Positions 1-4,228 of a DNA stretch of 5,261 bases are shown one piece after another (position 1 is the stretch's first letter; the number at the start of each line of letters is the position of its first letter). The DNA comes from Thermoplasmata archaeon (GTDB lineage: Archaea; Thermoplasmatota; Thermoplasmata; Thermoplasmatales; Thermoplasmataceae). The notes below the pieces were generated by a model, which did not search any database, was not told the origin of the DNA, and saw nothing but the letters and a program-made list of their open reading frames with translations. The translations under genes were made by a program, and so were the position numbers. Where the stretch lies: the NCBI GenBank assembly GCA_021816385.1, contig JAKAYJ010000088.1, positions 1 through 5,261 of the forward strand, written 5' to 3'.

Positions 1-250
1 CGATTATAACTTCTGGCTGATATGAATCTACGAAATCCTGTAATTGCGATAGAAGATCATATTCATTATAATTATTTGGATCGGCCATCATGACGTCATA
101 ATTGCCCTGCAATGTTCCAACTGATATTGCTACAATTGATTCATTCTTCAGAAATCCATCCTTGACGAGGGTTTCCAGATCAAGGGCTAGAACTCTGGTC
201 GCTCCATTTATCCTTCTTCTGATTCTTGAAAGACCTATATCAATGTCCAT
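1..250 (-). CDS. Family-B DNA polymerase-like 3'-5' exonuclease, partial (C-terminal part outside window)
   Basis: About 83 codons can be read from an ATG at 250-248 to the window edge. Residues 17-27 read ATRVLALDLET, the DxE Exo I motif (D24, E26) of DEDD-type proofreading exonucleases. The last residues, around DLLSQLQDFVDSYQPEVII, match the helix and strand that lead into Exo II of archaeal PolB enzymes, where a GYN..FD motif normally follows just beyond the cut. Expected role: metal-dependent removal of nucleotides from 3' ends in DNA repair or replication. The start is bounded by an in-frame TGA at 301-299, so only about 16 codons lie between it and this ATG. Exo I therefore sits near residue 24, whereas true PolB enzymes carry over 100 residues before it; this is probably a stand-alone PolB-like exonuclease rather than a polymerase. 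A TATA-like box about 25 nt upstream and no SD suggest a leaderless mRNA. Whether a polymerase domain follows cannot be seen. Confidence 0.72.
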   Translation of the reverse strand, partial: MDIDIGLSRIRRRINGATRVLALDLETLVKDGFLKNESIVAISVGTLQGNYDVMMADPNNYNEYDLLSQLQDFVDSYQPEVII

Positions 251-300
251 TGACAATAATTGTTTAGATAATATTATAACTATTTCTTTATTTCCTGATC
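251..300. promoter_or_regulatory. Divergent core promoters of the exonuclease gene and the 130-aa gene
   Basis: Only 50 bp separate the two divergent ATGs. The 10-bp perfect palindrome ATAATATTAT (268-277) lies in the middle. On the plus strand ATAATATT starts 33 nt before the ATG at 301. On the minus strand TTATAATAT (279-271) lies 21-29 nt before the ATG at 250. Both positions fit archaeal TATA boxes for transcripts that begin at or next to the start codon. No SD motif precedes either ATG. The two boxes overlap, so the two genes may compete for TBP/TFB. This is inferred from spacing and composition only. Confidence 0.55.
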
Positions 301-693
301 ATGCGGTTCACAAATAGAATCTACCTGAACGAGCAGGTGGATATGCAGAAACTTGGAAACCTGATATTGAGCTTCTTCAAGGAGGAGGGATTTATTACCC
401 AGAGGATAAACCTTGATCATACACAAATCATTCAGGCCAAGAAGGGAGGTATAATGAGAGCTCTTCTTTCTACAACTAAGGGTTTTACAGTCATAGTTAA
501 GGGTGACCCCAACAACATAGATGTGATAATGGGAATAAGGGAATGGATAGAAGAAGATTCGGAGTCCAGGTTGAAAACAGCCATTAAAACTCCATTCTCA
601 TTCTTTGAGCCTGTACCTGAGGCAATCTGGGCCTATGAACTTGAACACCACTTGTGGAATCATCTGGAGACGAACATAGAACTTGGTATCTAG
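301..693 (+). CDS. Conserved-looking hypothetical protein, 130 aa
   Basis: I do not recognise a named family. The protein is soluble in appearance: no signal peptide, no membrane helix, no cysteines. The N-terminal half looks like an alpha/beta domain: strand at 3-9, helix at about 14-29 (MQKLGNLILSFFKEEGF), strand IINQ-like segment at about 43-46 (QIIQAKKGG), then two strands around FTVIVKGDPNN and IDVIMGIREWIE (about 62-84). The order 'IQAKK..I-RALL...K.FTV...G.PN...V..G...W' faintly recalls a small domain found next to zinc ribbons or membrane segments in other archaeal and bacterial proteins; that is memory, not a search. The C-terminal part (about 96-130) is rich in aromatic and acidic residues with the motif ELEHHLW. 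The start at 301 is preferred because a TATA-like box lies 25-33 nt upstream; M15 at 343 is the next ATG. It ends 33 bp from the convergent purC stop. Confidence 0.75.
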   Translation: MRFTNRIYLNEQVDMQKLGNLILSFFKEEGFITQRINLDHTQIIQAKKGGIMRALLSTTKGFTVIVKGDPNNIDVIMGIREWIEEDSESRLKTAIKTPFSFFEPVPEAIWAYELEHHLWNHLETNIELGI

Positions 694-726
694 AAAGAGG
701 AAATTTGAAAATCTTCTGGGAAGGAT
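694..726 (-). terminator. Possible pyrimidine-rich terminator after purC
   Basis: Read on the minus strand, the 33 bp after the purC stop contain T-rich stretches (GATTTTC, AAATTTCC, CTCTTTC) with no hairpin. Archaeal termination often uses U-rich tracts. The runs are short, so this is weak. The same gap is the only non-coding DNA in which the convergent 130-aa gene could terminate, and no clear T-run is seen on the plus strand. Confidence 0.25.
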
Positions 727-1617
727 TCACCAGGTCTGGCCAGTTATCCTTTCATACATTGTTCTGTATAATTTTGATGTTGATTCTATAAGATTTTCTG
801 GCAGAGCTTCAATTTCTGGTTCCTTCTCTCCCTTACCCCTCGCTTCATACAGTCTGTCATAATATCCATTGTCCCTGTAATATTTCCTGACACTTTCCTT
901 TGAAAGTTCCACTATTTTTCCCTTCTCATATTCCTGCATTTCCCAGAACCTGTCTTCGTCAGCTGTTCCGAACGTGTCGACAATTATTATTTCTCTCCCT
1001 TCTCCGAGTGCAAATTCCTTCTTTCCATCTGCGTGGATCAACCCCCTCTTGGCCACTTCTATTTGCATCTTTCTATCGATTTTTCCAATGATATCTCGTA
1101 TTCTATATATCTCTTCCTCGGTCAACCCTCCAATTTCTGCAGCTTCCTTGAAATTAAGTGGCCTATCAGTTTTTTCAAATTTTGTTGTCATTTCAAAAAA
1201 TGGGTCATCCAGCATTTCTCCCTTCTCTGGAATATGATTCATTCCAAGATCCTCCCTGTTAATTTTCCCGGACTTGATTCTATCAATAAGTGTGCCAGCC
1301 GCATAATGTCTCATTACAAATTCCAGTGGAATGAGGAAATTGATCCAGTGTCTTGATCCTCCTGACTCATTTACCCTGTATTTCCTGACCTCCATCTCGT
1401 TATTTGCCCTCAGGGAGAGAAAATGTGTATTGATACCCATGTTCTTTTGAACAAAATTAAACCAGTAAGCAGATGTCCTGCACACCGATTCACCCTTGTT
1501 AGGTACATTGACAGGTATGATTTTATCAAAAACTGAGATCCTGTCTGAAAACTTGAAAATCAAAGTGTTTCCATTGTCATATACATCCTTAACCTTTCCC
1601 TTCCTGATCAGTTCCAT
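727..1617 (-). CDS. purC: Phosphoribosylaminoimidazole-succinocarboxamide synthase (SAICAR synthetase)
   Basis: PurC joins CAIR and L-aspartate using ATP to give SAICAR in cytosolic de novo purine synthesis. The 296-aa protein opens with the N-terminal phosphate-binding strands GKVKDVYD (residues 7-14) and FSDRISVFD (23-31). The first family signature appears as LIPLEFVMRHYAAGT (95-109), with T in place of the usual final S. The second appears as HADGKKEF (195-202), matching DxKxEF. E201 and D214 fit the metal-binding acidic pair of the bacterial enzyme. The next stretch, DTFGTADEDRFW (214-225), departs from the common DE.xTPDssRxW. Length is within the longer form of the family. The ATG at 1617 gives a normal N-terminus but has no SD. 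It lies 33 bp after the IsdG-like gene on the same strand, so it may be co-transcribed or use its own promoter beside the inverted repeat at 1639-1658. No other purine gene is in view. Confidence 0.97.
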   Translation of the reverse strand: MELIRKGKVKDVYDNGNTLIFKFSDRISVFDKIIPVNVPNKGESVCRTSAYWFNFVQKNMGINTHFLSLRANNEMEVRKYRVNESGGSRHWINFLIPLEFVMRHYAAGTLIDRIKSGKINREDLGMNHIPEKGEMLDDPFFEMTTKFEKTDRPLNFKEAAEIGGLTEEEIYRIRDIIGKIDRKMQIEVAKRGLIHADGKKEFALGEGREIIIVDTFGTADEDRFWEMQEYEKGKIVELSKESVRKYYRDNGYYDRLYEARGKGEKEPEIEALPENLIESTSKLYRTMYERITGQTW

Positions 1618-1638
1618 GATGGTGTATTATGATCCTTT

Positions 1639-1658
1639 AGATTTAGGTTTCTAAATCT
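1639..1658. repeat. Perfect 8-bp inverted repeat between the IsdG-like gene and purC
   Basis: AGATTTAG (1639-1646) and CTAAATCT (1651-1658) are exact reverse complements separated by GTTT. On the minus strand the repeat covers the TAG stop of the upstream gene and lies 22-41 nt before the purC ATG, which is where a TATA box and BRE of a leaderless purC promoter would fall. It is not followed by a T-run, so it does not look like a terminator. It could be an operator, an RNA hairpin between two cistrons, or chance in A+T-rich DNA. Confidence 0.5.
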
Positions 1659-1950
1659 CCTGGATGACCTCATGGATTTTAAGTACTGGACGATCAAGAA
1701 TTGATCCCTGCGGCATTGGCATGGAGTGTGATTCCTTGAAATCTGCAGAATCGGTCCATGAATCAAAGTCTTTTCTTGACTCCCACAAAGTCATAACGAC
1801 ATATTCATCATCAGTTCCGGTAGGTTTCAATATATAATTCCTGACAAACCCATTAAATTTTTTGAGGTTGGATTGCCTGTTCTTGAATCTCTCCTCAAAT
1901 TCATTTCTGAAATCCTTGCTGACCCTGATCCTGTTTTCCACTACAATCAT
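1651..1950 (-). CDS. ABM-fold monooxygenase, IsdG/IsdI-like (putative heme-degrading)
   Basis: A 99-aa protein of the antibiotic biosynthesis monooxygenase superfamily, a dimeric ferredoxin-like fold. The order is typical: strand VVENRIRV (3-10), helix with FEERFKNR (18-25), FNGF (32-35), strand YVVMTLWES (50-58), helix DFDSWTDSADFKESH (61-75), and a final strand VLKIHEVIQEI (89-99). N6, W65 and H75 fall at the positions of the catalytic Asn, Trp and His of the staphylococcal heme oxygenases (IsdI N6, W66, H76). The W-to-H spacing is identical and the N-to-W spacing differs by one. The family also includes quinol oxidases and proteins of unknown role, so heme degradation is inferred; no heme uptake or iron gene is nearby. 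The ATG at 1950 is supported by a TATA-like box 22-30 nt upstream; there is no SD. The stop lies inside an inverted repeat, and purC follows after 33 bp. Confidence 0.88.
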   Translation of the reverse strand: MIVVENRIRVSKDFRNEFEERFKNRQSNLKKFNGFVRNYILKPTGTDDEYVVMTLWESRKDFDSWTDSADFKESHSMPMPQGSILDRPVLKIHEVIQEI

Positions 1951-1971
1951 AAAGAACCATAATTAATTGTT

Positions 1972-1980
1972 ATATTATAA
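1972..1980 (-). promoter_or_regulatory. TATA-like box of the IsdG-like gene
   Basis: TTATAATAT on the minus strand lies 22-30 nt before the ATG at 1950. It is preceded by the purine-rich GGGGAAA, a plausible BRE. The same 9-mer stands 21-29 nt before the exonuclease ATG at 250. The position fits a leaderless transcript. Confidence 0.6.
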
Positions 1981-2040
1981 TTTCCCCGTTTTTCAGGATT
2001 GAAGCGGTAGCAAATTTCAAGGAGAAACAAATCGAACATC

Positions 2041-2050
2041 TAATAATATT
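2041..2050 (+). promoter_or_regulatory. TATA-like box of the cyclophilin gene
   Basis: TAATAATATT lies about 26-35 nt before the ATG at 2076. Its ATAATATT core starts exactly 33 nt before the ATG, as in front of the gene at 301. No SD is seen between the box and the ATG. The rest of the 125-bp divergent region (1951-2075) holds no small gene or strong repeat that I can see; the only symmetric element is AATTAATT at 1961-1968. Confidence 0.55.
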
Positions 2051-2075
2051 GTTTGTTATAAACCTCTTGATATGT

Positions 2076-2531
2076 ATGAAGGTAGCTGAATTTCAAACAA
2101 CAGCGGGAAATTTCAAGATACAGCTAGATGAGGAGAACATGCCCATAACTGCAGGAAATTTTATTACTCTTGCAAAAAAGGGATTTTATGATGGTACGAT
2201 TTTTCACAGAGTAATAGCTGGATTCATGATTCAGGGTGGAGACCCCAGGGGGACAGGAATGGGTGGTCCCGGATACACAATCAAGGATGAATTTTCCAAG
2301 GACAACCACAACAAGAAGGGGACCATATCAATGGCAAATGCCGGCCCGAATACAGGGGGGAGCCAGTTTTTCATCAATCTTGTGGATAATCTTTACCTGG
2401 ATGGAAAACATCCAGTGTTTGGAAAGGTTATTGAAGGCATGCAGATTGTTGAGGCCATAGGCAAAACAAAAACTGATAGAAATGACAGGCCTGTTTCACA
2501 GGTTAAAATCATAAAATGTACTATTCTTTGA
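2076..2531 (+). CDS. Cyclophilin-type peptidyl-prolyl cis-trans isomerase
   Basis: Catalyses cis-trans isomerisation of prolyl bonds during protein folding. The protein is 151 aa and has no signal peptide, so it is cytosolic, and it is essentially a bare cyclophilin domain. The family signature runs through FHRVIAGFMIQGGD (residues 43-56). Compared with human CypA, the catalytic arginine is R45 (R55), and the pocket residues are F50, M51, Q53, F99 and H112 (F60, M61, Q63, F113, H126). W121 of CypA, important for cyclosporin binding, is Y107 here. The ATG at 2076 gives the normal N-terminus MKVAEFQTTAGNFKI; a longer reading from TTG at 2049 would add nine hydrophobic residues not usual in the family and would begin inside the TATA-like box. 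The 3' end overlaps the convergent phosphoribosyltransferase gene by 11 bp. Confidence 0.96.
   Translation: MKVAEFQTTAGNFKIQLDEENMPITAGNFITLAKKGFYDGTIFHRVIAGFMIQGGDPRGTGMGGPGYTIKDEFSKDNHNKKGTISMANAGPNTGGSQFFINLVDNLYLDGKHPVFGKVIEGMQIVEAIGKTKTDRNDRPVSQVKIIKCTIL
2463..2472 (-). terminator. Possible T-rich terminator of the cysS-pncA-pncB operon
   Basis: On the minus strand, about 50-60 nt after the phosphoribosyltransferase stop and within the antisense of the cyclophilin gene, the sequence reads TTTTTGTTTT. Such runs can serve as archaeal intrinsic terminators. The run encodes a Lys-rich stretch on the other strand, so it may be there for coding reasons. Confidence 0.3.
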
Positions 2532-3696
2532 ACTGACTCATCAGTTCCTTTGCCATATTTACACTTCTTTCCCTTATTTTACCTGCATTGAGTTTTTTGG
2601 AGGTCCTTTTTCCATTGTGAATGACCTGTTCAAGCAATGGCTTCATTTCACCATGATCCTTGCACACCTGTTTTTCATTGAATAAGCCTATGGTGATGAA
2701 ACCACACGTTTCACACCTGAACACGTTTTTCATTCCGGACAATTTCCCTCTCTTTGTAGATGGTATTCCATCAATTTCCACAATATCCATGGCGAAATCT
2801 ATTGAACGTGCCGATGCGATTGAAGTACCGACACCAAAACTATCGACTCCTGCATCCTTAAGTTCCTGTATCTGATCCTTCTTCAGTCCTCCAGATACCA
2901 TTATTTTTATATTAGTGAAACCCCTGATATCCAGTTCCCATCTGATTTCCCTGACTATCTGCGGGAAGTTGCCCCTCCTGGAAGAAGGCGTATCTATTCT
3001 TATATAGTCAATTTGCGGAAATTTTTCAGCTGCCTCAATCGCCTTGAACTTTTCGTCCCCGAATGTATCAATCAAAAGTGTTCTCGTCCCGGGGGGAAAA
3101 TTATTTGCAATATATTCCCAGGCTTTTTCTTCTCCCATTAAAAGTGCTACTGAGTGGGGCATTGTACCTGTTGGTTCTATTCCAATTACCTCGGCTCCAA
3201 GTATTCCTGATACACCAATTGCCCCGCCAATATATGCAGCTCTATCAATCATTGGTGAGATGCCTGGATGCATCCTCCTGATCCCAAATGATACAAATGG
3301 CTTTGGATGGCATGCCATATAAACCTTCGAAGCCTCAGTGCTTATTCCTGATGATTGGCATATAAAACCGAGAATAGAAGTCTCCAGTTCCATGATTTCA
3401 GAATAATTTCCCTTCATGACAATGAATGGAATTGATCTCCCTCTTGAATCTCTTGTTCCTATAAGGGTGCCTTCTGGAATTGCCCACACATCGATATTTC
3501 TTCCTTCAAGAAGATTTGTCACTTCCTCAAGTCCGGTAAAGTTGATCCACTCTTCAATAACAGAGGATGTGATTTCAGCCACTACCATCTTCTTTTCCGG
3601 CAGTACAAGATTCAATGTCCTGCTGAAATACACATCACTGGCTTTTCCATCAATTATCTCCTTCTCGGTCGCAATAAAGAACTTTCCTTCACTCAT
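2521..3696 (-). CDS. pncB: Nicotinate phosphoribosyltransferase, Thermoplasma type with C-terminal zinc knuckle
   Basis: Converts nicotinate and PRPP to nicotinate mononucleotide and pyrophosphate, usually driven by ATP, in the Preiss-Handler route to NAD. The 391-aa length is about that of the structurally known Thermoplasma acidophilum enzyme. Visible motifs are GIRRMHP (138-144), EPTGTMPHS (174-182, with the conserved His at 181), LLIDTFGDE (207-215), the phosphate-binding VSGG (267-270) and FGVGTSIA (287-294), in the order expected for the type II phosphoribosyltransferase barrel. A C-terminal metal site follows: C328, C331, C345 and H348 (CxxC-x13-CxxH), matching the zinc-knuckle domain of the Thermoplasma protein. 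The ATG at 3696 is preceded by GGTGA at 3707-3703 with a 6-nt spacer. It overlaps the end of the nicotinamidase gene by 8 bp, so the two consecutive enzymes are probably made together. The gene's 3' end overlaps the cyclophilin gene tail-to-tail. Confidence 0.95.
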   Translation of the reverse strand: MSEGKFFIATEKEIIDGKASDVYFSRTLNLVLPEKKMVVAEITSSVIEEWINFTGLEEVTNLLEGRNIDVWAIPEGTLIGTRDSRGRSIPFIVMKGNYSEIMELETSILGFICQSSGISTEASKVYMACHPKPFVSFGIRRMHPGISPMIDRAAYIGGAIGVSGILGAEVIGIEPTGTMPHSVALLMGEEKAWEYIANNFPPGTRTLLIDTFGDEKFKAIEAAEKFPQIDYIRIDTPSSRRGNFPQIVREIRWELDIRGFTNIKIMVSGGLKKDQIQELKDAGVDSFGVGTSIASARSIDFAMDIVEIDGIPSTKRGKLSGMKNVFRCETCGFITIGLFNEKQVCKDHGEMKPLLEQVIHNGKRTSKKLNAGKIRERSVNMAKELMSQFKE

Positions 3697-4228
3697 TTAG
3701 TTTCACCAGTTCATTTGATTTAATTGTCCTGACACCATACAATCTTTTCATCTGCATTAGTGCTGTATTATGATCTTCTTCCCTCAGGGATGCGCAGAGG
3801 TCATCAATTATTGTAATATTATAGTATCTGAAAAATGCTCCTGCAACAGTATGAAGAACACAGATGTCCGTACTGATGCCGAAAATATAAAGTTCCCTTA
3901 TTTCTTTAGCCCTCAGAAATCCATCCAGATCACTCTGAAAGAAAGCATCATAAAACCTCTTTTCCACATGGTATGCATTTATTTTATCCAGGTCACCATA
4001 AAGTGACGATCCTGTTGTGTTTCTTAAGCAGTGCTCTCCCCAAACACGAAACTCTGGATCGTTCTTCATGTGTGAATCCAGTGTCAGTACAACTGTTTCA
4101 GTGGAATCTATCTTTTTTAGGAATTTTTCTGCCCTTTCAGCCACCTGTTTGGCATTTTCTGAACCGAATTTTCCATCTACAAAGTCCACAACAAGATCAA
4201 CACCAATGAAAGCCCTACCTGATTTCAT
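3689..4228 (-). CDS. pncA: Nicotinamidase (isochorismatase-like cysteine hydrolase)
   Basis: Hydrolyses nicotinamide to nicotinate and ammonia, feeding the phosphoribosyltransferase encoded next. Counting from the ATG at 4228 (179 aa), the catalytic triad is D11 in GVDLVVDF, K90 in VEKRFYDAF and C123 in FGISTDICVLHT. The metal site is D51 and H53 in LDSHM plus H66 in GEHC; the fourth position, a histidine in mycobacterial PncA, seems to be E59. The fold belongs to a broad hydrolase family, but the metal site and the adjacent pncB make nicotinamidase the best call. The start is chosen because GGTG (4237-4234) stands 5 nt before it and because the strand leading to D11 begins directly after it. 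ATG at 4255 or TTG at 4261 would add 9 or 11 residues with no SD in front. The start lies within the end of cysS (14-bp overlap), and the stop overlaps the pncB start (8 bp). Confidence 0.92.
   Translation of the reverse strand: MKSGRAFIGVDLVVDFVDGKFGSENAKQVAERAEKFLKKIDSTETVVLTLDSHMKNDPEFRVWGEHCLRNTTGSSLYGDLDKINAYHVEKRFYDAFFQSDLDGFLRAKEIRELYIFGISTDICVLHTVAGAFFRYYNITIIDDLCASLREEDHNTALMQMKRLYGVRTIKSNELVKLNE
3703..3707 (-). promoter_or_regulatory. Ribosome binding site of pncB
   Basis: GGTGA on the minus strand, complementary to the CACCUCC-containing 3' end of archaeal 16S rRNA, lies 6 nt before the ATG at 3696. It sits within the last codons of nicotinamidase and fixes the pncB start. Confidence 0.7.

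Noticed and set aside
102..317. Plus-strand open frame of 71 codons
   Set aside because: It is antisense to the exonuclease gene, crosses its promoter, runs into the gene at 301 and has no recognisable protein features.
730..739. Small inverted repeat CCAG-GT-CTGG at the end of purC
   Set aside because: Arms are only 4 bp with a 2-nt loop, inside coding sequence, and expected by chance.
900..1356. Three plus-strand open frames inside purC
   Set aside because: They are antisense shadows of a well-supported purC gene; their Phe/Ser/Leu-rich products reflect the complementary strand.
2049..2051. TTG as a longer cyclophilin start
   Set aside because: It overlaps the TATA-like box and adds residues absent from the family; ATG at 2076 gives the standard N-terminus.
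2485..2494. Perfect palindrome ACAGGCCTGT
   Set aside because: It has no loop and lies within cyclophilin codons for Asp-Arg-Pro-Val; a chance result of codon choice is the simplest explanation.
2563..2580. T-rich plus-strand stretch as a cyclophilin terminator
   Set aside because: It contains C interruptions and encodes Lys/Arg-rich residues of the convergent gene; too weak to list as a feature.
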